A stretch of 64,000 nucleotides of DNA from assembly GCF_000024545.1 (NCBI RefSeq), contig NC_013947.1:4154001-4218000 (forward strand), written 5' to 3'. Shown one piece after another: positions 25,786 to 34,020 of this stretch. A program made the position numbers and the translations under genes. The stretch is from Stackebrandtia nassauensis DSM 44728 (lineage in GTDB: Bacteria > Actinomycetota > Actinomycetes > Mycobacteriales > Micromonosporaceae). Every line of letters begins with the position of its first letter. The stretch's first letter is position 1. The notes beneath the pieces are model-generated. The model worked only from the letters and a program-made list of their open reading frames with translations, did not search any database and had not been told where the DNA came from.

Positions 25786-26214
25786 ATGTTCACGATATCG
25801 AGCGCACTATTTATTGAACTTGATCTATGGGTGCTTTATGGCGTGCTGCGGCTGCGCACCGATGTCTTCGTCGTCGAGCAGAAATGTCCGTATCCCGAAT
25901 TGGACGGACGCGACACCGAGCCGCAAACCCGGCACGTGTGGGCCACCGAGAACGACCGGGTGGTGGCCTATCTGCGAATTACTGCCGAACCGGACGGCTT
26001 CCGTGTCGGCCGGGTGTGCACCGAAGCGGCCTCCCGGGGCCAGGGGCTGGCCGGGAAACTGGTCGAGACAGCGCTGATCCACACCGGAGAGACTCCGGTG
26101 TGGATGCACGCGCAGGTGTCGGTGGTGCCGTTCTACGAACGCTACGGTTTCGCCGTCCAGGGACCACAGTTCCTTGAGGACGACATTCCGCACGTCCTCA
26201 TGCGTCGGCCTTAG
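25786..26214 (+). CDS. ElaA-like GNAT N-acetyltransferase
   Basis: 142 residues. LYGVLRLRTDVFVVEQKCPYPELDGRD is the ElaA signature region, RVCTEAASRGQGLAGKLVE is acetyl-CoA motif A, and VVPFYERYGFAVQGPQFLEDDIPH completes the fold. The substrate is unknown. The ATG at 25786 follows an AT-rich leader. Its 3' end overlaps the convergent permease gene by 17 bp. Confidence 0.92.
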   Translation: MFTISSALFIELDLWVLYGVLRLRTDVFVVEQKCPYPELDGRDTEPQTRHVWATENDRVVAYLRITAEPDGFRVGRVCTEAASRGQGLAGKLVETALIHTGETPVWMHAQVSVVPFYERYGFAVQGPQFLEDDIPHVLMRRP

Positions 26215-27616
26215 GGCTGCTGTCGTCGCGCTTGGCGCCCATCTTCTGGAACGCGAACGTGATCGCCCACAGCACGATGCCGATCGCCAGCAGGATGCCC
26301 GCGATCTGGTACTGCTTGGGATCGCGGCCCGACCACGGACCGACCAGGAAGGCGCTGATCAGCGCGCCGATGATCGGCACGATGGTGGGTGCCTTGAAGT
26401 GCTTGTGCTCCACGGGTTTGCGGCGCAGCACCAGCACGGCGATGTTGACGATGGTGAACACCGCCAGCAGCAGCAGCGCGGTGGTGCCGCCCAGGTCGCC
26501 GACGTTGGCGTAGGAGGTCAGGCCGATGGCGATGGCGGAGGTGAAGATGATCGCCACCCAGGGGGTGCGGCGGGTCGGCGCGACCCGTCCGAAGACCTTC
26601 GGGATGACCTTCTCGCGCGACATGCCGTACACCAGCCGCGAGGCCATCAGCATGTTGATCAGCGCCGAGTTCGACACCGCGAAGATGCTGATCAGGCCGA
26701 AGACCCACAGCGGGAAGTCGGGCGCGCCTATCTCCAGCACCCGCAACAGCGCGCCGGCGCCGGGGTTGGCCTCGTCGTCTCCGATGAGGACGTCGGTGGG
26801 CGCGACCCACGACGACAGCACCGCCACCGAGATGTAGATGACGGCGGCGATGCCCATACCGGTCAGCATCGCCTTGGGGAAGATGCGCGGGTTGGTGGTC
26901 TCCTCGGCCATGTTGACGCTGTCCTCGAAGCCGACCATCGCGAAGAACGCCAGCGAGGTTCCCGCGACGACGGCGAAGAAGGCCGAGCTGTCGCCGGTGT
27001 TGATCTCCAGCAGACGTCCGGCGTCGATGTTGTCGCCACCGGCCATGACGGCCGCGATCGACACCACGATGATGATGGCCAGACCGGTCAGCTCGATGAG
27101 CGTGAAGATCACGTTGGCCCACACGGATTCGCTGACGCCGCGCAGGTTGACGACGCCGAAGATGACCAGCATGGTCGCGGCCAGGATGATGATCGACGAG
27201 TCGGTGCCCGGCAGCCAGGTGAACACCTGCGGGAAGAAGTCGGCGGCCATCGCGCGGGCGGCCGAACCGGCCGAGGTCATGCCCGAGGACATGACGGTGA
27301 AGGCGACCATGAAGGTCAGGAAGTGGATGCCGAACGCCTTCTGCGTGTACAGGGCGGCTCCGGCGGCGCGCGGGTACTTGCCGACCAGTTCCAGGTAACT
27401 GAACGCCGTCAGGAACGCGGCGATGAACGCCACCGCGAACGGAATCCACAGTGCACCGCCGACCTTGTTGGCGACCTGTCCGGTCAGGGCGTAGATGCCG
27501 GTGCCGAGAATGTCGCCGACGATGAACAGCAGCAGGAGTTTGGGGCCGATCGCCCGCTTGAGTTCGGTGGGAGGAATGTCCTCAGCGGGTACATCGGTCA
27601 CCGGAGAATTGGCCAT
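26198..27616 (-). CDS. APC-family amino acid permease
   Basis: 472 residues with about 12 membrane segments. The N-terminal LLLLFIVGDILGTGIYALTGQVANKVGG is the unwound TM1 GxG motif of APC transporters, and MVGFEDSVNMAEETTNP is the conserved TM6 region seen in CAT/YfnA-like cationic or branched amino acid carriers. The short hydrophilic C-terminus is GAKRDDSSPKADA. The exact substrate is not readable. It is a single transcription unit. Confidence 0.92.
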   Translation of the reverse strand: MANSPVTDVPAEDIPPTELKRAIGPKLLLLFIVGDILGTGIYALTGQVANKVGGALWIPFAVAFIAAFLTAFSYLELVGKYPRAAGAALYTQKAFGIHFLTFMVAFTVMSSGMTSAGSAARAMAADFFPQVFTWLPGTDSSIIILAATMLVIFGVVNLRGVSESVWANVIFTLIELTGLAIIIVVSIAAVMAGGDNIDAGRLLEINTGDSSAFFAVVAGTSLAFFAMVGFEDSVNMAEETTNPRIFPKAMLTGMGIAAVIYISVAVLSSWVAPTDVLIGDDEANPGAGALLRVLEIGAPDFPLWVFGLISIFAVSNSALINMLMASRLVYGMSREKVIPKVFGRVAPTRRTPWVAIIFTSAIAIGLTSYANVGDLGGTTALLLLAVFTIVNIAVLVLRRKPVEHKHFKAPTIVPIIGALISAFLVGPWSGRDPKQYQIAGILLAIGIVLWAITFAFQKMGAKRDDSSPKADA

Positions 27617-27754
27617 CGGAAAGAATTACCAAACTCGATTGGTTTTGGCTACCCCCGACACACGGATTCTTTGACTTTCATGGACGGTGACTTCGGACAG
27701 TGGACGGGGATTCACCGACAGCACGATTATGGGCCCCTGGAGTATCCATTTGGT

Positions 27755-28351
27755 TCAGTTGCGGCGCATTCCCGCGATGAGGGTCGCGGTGATCGACGCG
27801 GCGAAGGCGCGGGTGGTTCCGGCGTCGTCGTCGGGCCCGTTGAAATGCGACAGGAACGCTCGCTGGAAGCACGCCCCCATGAGCAGGGCGGCCGCGGCGT
27901 CCACGTTGATGCCGTGCGCCACTTCGCCGCGCGCGCGGCACTCGTCCAGGAACGCGGCCACCGCCGCCACCGCCAGGTGCGGACCGCCGCCCAGCCGCTC
28001 CAGGTCGGCGCGGTGCGCGCGCAGCAGTTCCGGTTCGGCGAACAGCGACGCCGCCATCGGGAAGCCCTGCCGGTAGAAGTCGACGGCCGCGGCCGCGACG
28101 TCGGTCAGTGCCGCCGCGTGGTCGTCGAGGCTTTCGGGCCGCCGCAGCCGGGCCAGCGCGCCGGACAGGTCGCCGGGTGAGCGTTCGACGAGCACGGCGG
28201 TGAACAGCTCGGTCTTGCTGTCGAAGTGTTTGTACAGTGTGGCCTCGGAGTATCCGGCGGCGGCCGCGATCGCCTTGGTGGTGGCGCGGGCCAGTCCCCG
28301 CTCGGCGATGACCTCGGCGGCGGCGTCGAGGATCTTGTCGCGTGTGGACAC
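27755..28351 (-). CDS. TetR-family transcriptional regulator
   Basis: 198 residues. The HTH is TTKAIAAAAGYSEATLYKHFDSK after the N-terminal helix STRDKILDAAAEVIAERG. The ligand domain includes FLDECRARGEVAHGINVDAAAALLMG, a TetR_C_11-like pattern. The GTG at 28351 has AAAGGAG 6 bases upstream. It follows the SGNH hydrolase gene in the same direction, so both are probably under the twin palindromes at 29290-29327. Confidence 0.91.
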   Translation of the reverse strand: MSTRDKILDAAAEVIAERGLARATTKAIAAAAGYSEATLYKHFDSKTELFTAVLVERSPGDLSGALARLRRPESLDDHAAALTDVAAAAVDFYRQGFPMAASLFAEPELLRAHRADLERLGGGPHLAVAAVAAFLDECRARGEVAHGINVDAAAALLMGACFQRAFLSHFNGPDDDAGTTRAFAASITATLIAGMRRN

Positions 28352-28419
28352 TGGGTCTCCTTTCCCGGGCGCGGCTGGCGGCGCACCCAACCTACCGTTG
28401 TGGACGCGGGGCTCGCCGG

Positions 28420-29265
28420 TCAACCGAGTTCGAGGTCGCGCAGCCAGTCCTCGCCGAGGTCGGCGGCGGCCTTGGCGCCCCGGTCGTTGAGGTGGACGCC
28501 GTCGATGAGGACCGTGTAGCCGTTGGCGGCGCCGACGTCGTCCCAGCTCTGCCCCAGGTAGTAGTGACGGAAGCCCGCCGTGGCGGCGGTGGCCAGCGAG
28601 AAGTCGCACGGTTGTGAACCGTCCTCGGCGCGGATGGTCTTGGCGAGGGTCTCGTTGAGCGGCAGGTAGGTCGCGTCGTGGTCGGCGGCGACTTCCTCGA
28701 CGGTGGCGTTGAAGCGGGCGAGCCGCTTGTTGTCGGCGTCGTCGAGGTCCTCGCCGAGGGGTTGCAGCGAATAGAAGGCCAGTGCGGCGTCGGTGCCGGT
28801 GGTCAGCTTCTTCGCCAGCGCGTCCAGGTCGCGACGGTAGTCGCGCACGGCCGGTCCGGTCTCGTTCTCGGCGAGGGCGTTGTTGGTGCCCACGAGGATC
28901 GCGACGGCGTCGGGTTTGACCTCTACGATCTCGTCGGAGCGGGCCAGCAGGTCGGCGCTGGTGTGGCCGTTGATCCCGGCGTTGACGAACTGGTGGCCCT
29001 CGCCGCCCAGGCGCTGCCGCAGCAGCGACACGAAGTCGGACGAACCGATGCCGTGCACGGTGCTGGCGCCGGCCATCACGACCACCGGACCGTCGCCGGT
29101 GTCGCCGGATTCCAGGAACTCCTGCGGCGTGAGGGTGGCGTCGCGCAGGAAGGTCAGGTAGACCAACGGCGCCAGCGCGGCGACCAGGATCAGCACCGGG
29201 GTCAGGGTCCAGATCAGGACGCGGCGCAGCCGTCGGCGGGGTTTGGCGGGTGGGGTTTCGGTCAT
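28420..29265 (-). CDS. Membrane-anchored SGNH/GDSL hydrolase
   Basis: 281 residues. A hydrophobic segment (about 17-40, VLIWTLTPVLILVAALAPLVYL) after an Arg-rich N-terminus anchors the domain outside the membrane. SGNH blocks are VMAGASTVHGIGSSD (Ser), NAGINGHTSAD (Gly), AILVGTNNA (Asn) and DGVHLNDRG (Asp-x-x-His). Such enzymes are esterases or lipases; the substrate is unknown. It starts an operon with the TetR gene 68 bases downstream. Twin palindromic operators lie just before its ATG. Confidence 0.9.
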   Translation of the reverse strand: MTETPPAKPRRRLRRVLIWTLTPVLILVAALAPLVYLTFLRDATLTPQEFLESGDTGDGPVVVMAGASTVHGIGSSDFVSLLRQRLGGEGHQFVNAGINGHTSADLLARSDEIVEVKPDAVAILVGTNNALAENETGPAVRDYRRDLDALAKKLTTGTDAALAFYSLQPLGEDLDDADNKRLARFNATVEEVAADHDATYLPLNETLAKTIRAEDGSQPCDFSLATAATAGFRHYYLGQSWDDVGAANGYTVLIDGVHLNDRGAKAAADLGEDWLRDLELG

Positions 29266-29289
29266 GGCGGGCTCCCGGAAGGCTTGGAG

Positions 29290-29327
29290 AGTGAGTGCTC
29301 ACTAACCAAGGTAAGTGAGCACTCACT
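29290..29327. promoter_or_regulatory. Twin palindromic TetR operators before the SGNH hydrolase
   Basis: AGTGAGTGCTCACT (29290-29303) and AGTGAGCACTCACT (29314-29327) are each perfect 14-bp palindromes, with centres 24 bp apart and in mirrored orientation. Together they make a 38-bp dyad. They lie 25 bp upstream of the hydrolase ATG. AGTGAG half-sites are typical of TetR-family operators, and the TetR gene of this operon is the likely ligand. Confidence 0.75.
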
Positions 29328-29444
29328 AATGTGCAACGTGCGCCCTATCACAATGACCGGATTTCCTGACGTCCGTTGACAAGTCAACCTGAGGCACCTA
29401 CGTTATTCAACACACGATGAATTATTTCGACCAAGGAGGCGGCC

Positions 29445-30176
29445 ATGACACAGTCCAACTTCCAGGCATCGCTGAGCGATGTCGACTTCGAGTCGGTATA
29501 CCGGGGCGGGCCACTCATCGACGGGCTCCCGGAGGGGGCTCCCAGCACGCCCTGGGACATCGGCGAACCGCAGCCGGTGCTCGTCGCCGTCGAGGCCGCC
29601 GGACAGGTGCGGGGGACGGTCCTGGACGTCGGTTGTGGACTCGGCGAGAACGCCCTGTTCCTGGCGGGTCGCGGCTACCGGGTCACCGGGGTCGACATCT
29701 CCCCCACCGCCCTGGAACAGGCCCGGCAGCGGGCGGCCGACAAGGGCGTCGAGGTCGACTTCGTCGTCGGCGACGCCACCCGGCTGGCGGGCCTGGACGC
29801 CCGCTTCGACACCGTCATCGACAGCGCCCTGTTCCACTGCCTCAAACCGGAACTGCGCAACGACTACCTGGCAGCGCTGCACCGCGTGTGCGTCCCGGGC
29901 GGGACCGTCCACATGTTCTGCGGCACCGACTCGGGCCCGGCCGGAATGCCAGTCCCCTTCCCGATCAACGAGGAAGTGCTGCGCGACGCGTTCGGCACCG
30001 GCTGGCGCATCGACGAGCTGCGGCTGGACCGCTACACGGCGGTGTTCGGCCGCGAGGACTTCGCGGGGCTGCTGACCTCGATGGGCGCACCGACGACCGG
30101 TGTGGACGAGCTGGAGGTCGACGACGCGGGGCGGCTGCGGCTGCCGGTGTGGAAGCTGGCCGCGACCCGGCTGTAG
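29445..30176 (+). CDS. SAM-dependent class I methyltransferase
   Basis: 243 residues. Motif I is VLDVGCGLGENALFLAGRGY, then the acidic residue in VTGVDISPTALEQAR, motif II DFVVGDATRL, and ALFHCLKPELRNDYL. The TPWDIGEPQPVL segment before motif I resembles thiol or chlorinated-compound methyltransferases (TPMT/TehB-like). Substrate unknown. AAGGAGG lies 5 bases before the ATG. It stands alone, upstream of a 57-bp tandem repeat. Confidence 0.9.
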   Translation: MTQSNFQASLSDVDFESVYRGGPLIDGLPEGAPSTPWDIGEPQPVLVAVEAAGQVRGTVLDVGCGLGENALFLAGRGYRVTGVDISPTALEQARQRAADKGVEVDFVVGDATRLAGLDARFDTVIDSALFHCLKPELRNDYLAALHRVCVPGGTVHMFCGTDSGPAGMPVPFPINEEVLRDAFGTGWRIDELRLDRYTAVFGREDFAGLLTSMGAPTTGVDELEVDDAGRLRLPVWKLAATRL

Positions 30177-30203
30177 CCGCGCGAGGCACCGGCCGTGGAG
30201 GGC

Positions 30204-30374
30204 GCGCGGTCGGTGCCGCCCGCTGGCCCGGCTCGTACCGAAAGCGCGCAGGCTGGCAGCGCGCGGTCAGCGCAGCTCGCGAGTCCAGCTCGTGCCAGTG
30301 CTTTGCAGGCTAGTAACGCGCGGTCGGTGCCACCCACGGATCCGGCTCTTGCCCGAGGCTCGCGGGCTGGTCGC
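30204..30374. repeat. Three diverged 57-bp tandem repeats
   Basis: The block GCGCGGTC recurs at 30204, 30261 and 30318, exactly 57 bp apart. Each unit also shares GGCTCGT/GGCTCTT and AGGCTGG-like segments, with copies 1 and 3 closest. 57 is a multiple of three, so the repeat would be 19 residues long if translated. The third copy encodes the last residues of the DHA2 MFS protein, whose stop lies in copy 2. Confidence 0.7.
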
Positions 30375-31818
30375 TAGCGGGGCGGTGGCTTGGCCCGGCG
30401 GGCCTAGGGGCGTCCCGCGGCCAGGGCGGTTCGCGGCGCCGGGTCGTCCGCAGTGACAGGACGATGAGCAGAACCGTCGCTGCGGCGGCGAATGCGCCCA
30501 GCGCCAGGCACACGGTGTGCAACGCCGAGGTGTAGGACGGTCCGCTCAGCCGGCCGCCGCTCAGCGCCGCGAGCACCGCGCCGACTGCCGCGATGCCGAC
30601 GGTCTCGCTGGCCAGCCGGGACGAGTTGAAGATGCCCGAGGCCATTCCGGACTGTCGCACCGGGACACTGGTGATGGCCATCCCGTCCAGCAAGCCGGTG
30701 GACAGGCCGAAGCCGGAACCGATGAGCGCCAACGGACCCAGCAACCCGAGCGGGGTGCTGTCCGGTCCGATGGTGACCAGCAGCAGGCAACCGGCACCGG
30801 TCACCGCCACCGAACCGGCCATCAGCACCACCGTGGGCATCCGCTTGGACAGTGCCGCCCCGACCGTCGGCAGCACCACCGTCGGCACGGTCAGCATCAG
30901 CAGCCAGATTCCGGCGGCTCCGGCGTCGAGTTCGACGACGGCGATGAGGTAGGACGGCAGGTACACCAGCAGCGGTACCAGGACGACGACGATCGCGCCC
31001 GCCGCGATCACGCAGGAGCGGAACTGCGGGTTGACCAGCAGTCCGAGGTCGAACATCGGGTCGGGCTGGCGTCGTTCGACGAGGGTGAACGCGACCGCCA
31101 GCATCGCCGCGGCGGCGAACCCGGCGATGATGAGCGGGCTGCCGAATCCCCATTCGGGGCCCTGCACCATGACGGTGATCAACAGCAGCAGCGCGGTGGT
31201 GAACAGGACACCCCCGGCCCAGTCGACGCGGCGTCCGGGTGCGCCGGATGCCTTGGGCAGCAACCAGGTCAGCGACAGCACCACGGCGGCGAAGGCGCCG
31301 GGCACCAGGAAGACGCCGCGCCATCCCAGCGCGGACACCAGCAGGCCGCCGATCGTCGGCCCGAAGGCGAGGCCGGCGCCCAGGACGGTGCCCAGCAGGC
31401 CGAAGGCGCGGGCCCGGGCCGGGCCGGAGAAGGTCACCGCCAGGATCGAACCGGCCGCCGAGACCGCCGCGGCGGCCCCGATGCCGCCCAGCACCCGCAC
31501 GGCGTTGAGTAGCGCGATGTCGTCGAGGACGGCGGCGGTCAGGCCGGTGACACAGAACAGCGCCACCCCGGCGGCGAAGACCCGGCGGCGGCCGAACACG
31601 TCGGCGAGCGATCCGGTCAAGACCAGGAACCCGGCGAAGCTGGCGTTGTAGCCGTTGACGACCCACTGGGTCGCCGCCAGCCCGGAGTCCAGGTCGGACT
31701 GGATGTCGGGCAGCGCCAGCGAGGCACCGGTGATCGTCAGCGGGAAGGTCAGCGTGGACAGCAGGATGATCGCGAGAACCAGGGAGCGTCGGGGCACGAC
31801 CGGCACGCTAACAGCCAC
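30310..31818 (-). CDS. MFS drug exporter, DHA2 (EmrB/QacA) family
   Basis: 502 residues with about 14 membrane segments. ASLALPDIQSDLDSGLAATQWVVNGYN is the DHA2 segment 1-2 motif, LADVFGRRRVFAAGVALF is motif A, and LGAGLAFGPTIGGLLVSALGWRGVF is motif C. It should export a drug or metabolite with proton antiport. The last 25 residues (SHRPASDQPASLGQEPDPWV...) come from the 57-bp repeat and are probably disordered. The start codon is a GTG. Confidence 0.9.
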   Translation of the reverse strand: MAVSVPVVPRRSLVLAIILLSTLTFPLTITGASLALPDIQSDLDSGLAATQWVVNGYNASFAGFLVLTGSLADVFGRRRVFAAGVALFCVTGLTAAVLDDIALLNAVRVLGGIGAAAAVSAAGSILAVTFSGPARARAFGLLGTVLGAGLAFGPTIGGLLVSALGWRGVFLVPGAFAAVVLSLTWLLPKASGAPGRRVDWAGGVLFTTALLLLITVMVQGPEWGFGSPLIIAGFAAAAMLAVAFTLVERRQPDPMFDLGLLVNPQFRSCVIAAGAIVVVLVPLLVYLPSYLIAVVELDAGAAGIWLLMLTVPTVVLPTVGAALSKRMPTVVLMAGSVAVTGAGCLLLVTIGPDSTPLGLLGPLALIGSGFGLSTGLLDGMAITSVPVRQSGMASGIFNSSRLASETVGIAAVGAVLAALSGGRLSGPSYTSALHTVCLALGAFAAAATVLLIVLSLRTTRRREPPWPRDAPRPAGPSHRPASDQPASLGQEPDPWVAPTARY

Positions 31819-31848
31819 CGACCCGTTGCGGCCCGGTCGTTTCCGGTG

Positions 31849-32244
31849 TCATGCGACACGTTTGTCGTAGGCCTCCTGGGCCGCGACCGATTCGTCCAGA
31901 GTGTCCTCGAGCAGGTCGATGAGTTCGGCGAGTTTGACGGCCACCCGGTGCCCCAGCGGTGTGACGCTGTACTCGACGTGCGGGGGGATGCTGGTGTGCA
32001 CCTCGCGGTGGACGAACCCGTCGCGTTCCAGGGTGTGCAGCGTCTGGGAGAGCATCTTCTCGCTGACGCCGGTCACGGTGCGCCGCAAGGCGTTGAAGCG
32101 CATCGGTCGTTGGTCGAGGGCGGTGAGGCTGAGGATGCCCCACTTGCTGCCGACATGCTCCATGACGCCGCGCGAGGGACATTTGCGGTCGAAGACGTCG
32201 GCGACGAGTTCGTCGCTGGGGCCGGTGTCGGGGCTGGCTGACAT
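31849..32244 (-). CDS. HxlR-family transcriptional regulator
   Basis: 131 residues. CPSRGVMEHVGSKWGILSLTAL carries the conserved redox-type Cys and the VGSKWG motif of HxlR/DUF24 proteins; the winged helix continues RFNALRRTVTGVSEKMLSQTL and HTSIPPHVEYSVTPLG. It is divergent from a QorB-like quinone oxidoreductase, the same pairing as QorR-QorB of Gram-negative bacteria, and probably represses it until quinones or electrophiles are present. ATG 32244 was chosen over a TTG 9 bases earlier. Confidence 0.92.
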   Translation of the reverse strand: MSASPDTGPSDELVADVFDRKCPSRGVMEHVGSKWGILSLTALDQRPMRFNALRRTVTGVSEKMLSQTLHTLERDGFVHREVHTSIPPHVEYSVTPLGHRVAVKLAELIDLLEDTLDESVAAQEAYDKRVA

Positions 32245-32304
32245 GACATCCAAGTTACCTGGGAGTCAGCACGGGTTGTCCAGATTGCGCTAACCATAAC
32301 ATTG

Positions 32305-32325
32305 GCACTTTCTAAAAGTTAGTGC
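32305..32325. promoter_or_regulatory. Candidate HxlR operator
   Basis: ACTTTCTAAAAGT (32307-32319) is a perfect dyad around CTA, and an overlapping pair GCACT/AGTGC spans 32305-32325. It lies midway between the divergent HxlR and QorB-like starts in an AT-rich stretch. HxlR regulators often bind ACTTT-type dyads. Confidence 0.6.
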
Positions 32326-32379
32326 ATGCTTGACGGAAAGCACACGGGTTCGTGTGCGGCCGTCCCGAAAGGAACCCTC

Positions 32380-33234
32380 ATGATCGTCGTCACCGGAGCC
32401 TCCGGACCCCTGGGCCGTCTGGCCATCGAGCACCTGCTGGCGCGCGGCGTCCCCGCCGCCGAACTCGCTGCCGTGGTCCGCGACCCCGCCAAAGCCGCCG
32501 ACCTGGCCGCCAAGGGCGTCCAGCTTCGGCAGGCCGACTACGACAAACCCGAGACCCTCCCCGCCGCGCTGGCCGGGGCCGACAAGCTGCTGCTGGTGTC
32601 GGGCAACGCGATCGGCCAACGGGTCGCGCAGCACACCCGCGTCGTCGAGGCCGCCAAGACGGCGGGCGTCGGCCTCATCGCGTACACGAGCATCCTGCGC
32701 GCCGACAGCTCCGGCGTCGGCCTGGCCGTCGAGCACCTGGCCAGCGAGAACGTGGTGCGTGACTCCGGGATCCCGTTCGTGATGCTGCGCAACGGCTGGT
32801 ACCTGGAGAACTACACCGAACACCTGGCCCCGGCCCTGGAGCACGGCGCCTGGCTGGGCAGCGCGGGCACCGGACGAGCGGCGGCCGCGGCCCGCACCGA
32901 CTACGCCGAGGCCGCGGCGGTCGTGCTGACCACCGAGGGTCACAGCGGCAAGGTCTACGAACTGGCGGGCGACACGAGCTTCGACTACAGCGAACTGGCC
33001 GCCGAGGTGGCGGCCCAAAGCGGCAAGACCGTCGTCTACCGCGACCTGCCCAGCGCCGACCACATCGCGGCCCTCACCGCGGCGGGAGTGCCGCAGTTCA
33101 TGGCCGAGCTGATGGCCGACTGGGACGCGGGAGTGGCGCGCGGCGACCTCGAGGACGACGGCAAGGAGCTGCACAAGCTGATCGGCCGCGACACCACGCC
33201 GCTGTCGGAAGCTGTCACGGCGGCGCTCAAGTAG
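32380..33234 (+). CDS. qorB: NAD(P)H:quinone oxidoreductase, QorB/NmrA-like
   Basis: 284 residues. MIVVTGASGPLGRLAIEHLL is the dinucleotide-binding start. The sequences LQLRQADYDKPETL-like (here VQLRQADYDKPETL), VRDSGIPFVMLRNGWYLENYTEHLAPALEHGAWLGS and ARTDYAEAAAVVL closely follow E. coli QorB (YtfG). It reduces quinones with NADPH. Divergent HxlR regulator and dyad upstream support redox or electrophile control. GAAAGGAACC precedes the ATG. Confidence 0.9.
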   Translation: MIVVTGASGPLGRLAIEHLLARGVPAAELAAVVRDPAKAADLAAKGVQLRQADYDKPETLPAALAGADKLLLVSGNAIGQRVAQHTRVVEAAKTAGVGLIAYTSILRADSSGVGLAVEHLASENVVRDSGIPFVMLRNGWYLENYTEHLAPALEHGAWLGSAGTGRAAAAARTDYAEAAAVVLTTEGHSGKVYELAGDTSFDYSELAAEVAAQSGKTVVYRDLPSADHIAALTAAGVPQFMAELMADWDAGVARGDLEDDGKELHKLIGRDTTPLSEAVTAALK

Positions 33235-33306
33235 GACAGTCGCTGGGGCCGTCCACCGCCGATGGCCCCAGCTTCGCCGCGTTCCCGAGCCCGGCCGCGT
33301 TCGCGC

Positions 33307-33434
33307 GCTCCAGCTCCAGCTCCAGCTCCAGCTCCAGCTCCAGCTCCAGCTCCAGCTCCAGCTCCAGCTCCAGCTCCAGCTCCAGCTCCAGCTCCAGCTC
33401 CAGCTCCAGCTCCAGCTCCAGCTCCAGCTCCAGC
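33307..33434. repeat. Hexanucleotide microsatellite (GCTCCA)21
   Basis: GCTCCA is repeated 21 times without a single mismatch from 33307 to 33432, followed by GC. The tract lies between the stop of the QorB-like gene (33234) and the stop of the convergent membrane protein gene (33463). It is strand-asymmetric: the plus strand has no GG dinucleotide and the minus strand reads TGGAGC. Confidence 0.98.
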
Positions 33435-33462
33435 GGAGGCTACGCCGTCGGACGGGGCGTCG

Positions 33463-34020
33463 TCAGCTGGAGCGGCGGTGGTACAGCCAGGCCACGCCCG
33501 ACACCACGGCCAGCGCCAGGCAGGCCGCCGCTGCCGCCATCAACGCTGGCGGGCCCTCGATGGGCTGCCCGCTGACCGCCACGACCACGCCCGCCAGCAC
33601 CGCCGACACGGTCACCACACCGCCGATGCGGGCCAGCCAGCCCTGCCACACCCGAGACTCGGCCACAGTGTCCACTCTCCACAGTGCCGCCATCGCGGCG
33701 CACGCGTGGAGCAGGTAGCAGCACACCCCCACGCCGATGGCCACCAGCGGCGAGATCTCCTCCACCAGGTATCCGTTGACCAGCAACATGACCACGGCCT
33801 GGAGCTGCACCAGGGTCGCGAACGGCTTCGCCGGAGCCAACGCCGCCACCAGCGGCAGCGTCCCGATCAGGAACGCGTACCAGCCCCAGTGGTTCAGCTG
33901 CGGAACCGCCAGCCACAGCGCCAACGCTCCCGAGCCAGCGATGCCCAGCCGCAACCCGAAACCGAAGCTCAGCGCCCGCCGGGCCTGCCGGACGAGCCAA
34001 CCCCACCACGTCACGGTCAC
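33463..34020 (-). CDS. Hypothetical membrane protein of the DUF58 operon
   Basis: 185 residues with four to five hydrophobic segments (SGALALWLAVPQL, WYAFLIGTLPLVAALA, LVQLQAVVMLLVNGYLV, VGVCCYLLHACAAMAALW, VSAVLAGVVVAVSG). The GTG at 34020 overlaps the DUF58 stop (GTGA), so it is translationally coupled and last in the operon. I do not recognise the family; such small membrane proteins accompany DUF58/DUF4129 genes in actinobacteria. The microsatellite begins 29 bases after its stop. Confidence 0.75.
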   Translation of the reverse strand: MTVTWWGWLVRQARRALSFGFGLRLGIAGSGALALWLAVPQLNHWGWYAFLIGTLPLVAALAPAKPFATLVQLQAVVMLLVNGYLVEEISPLVAIGVGVCCYLLHACAAMAALWRVDTVAESRVWQGWLARIGGVVTVSAVLAGVVVAVSGQPIEGPPALMAAAAACLALAVVSGVAWLYHRRSS

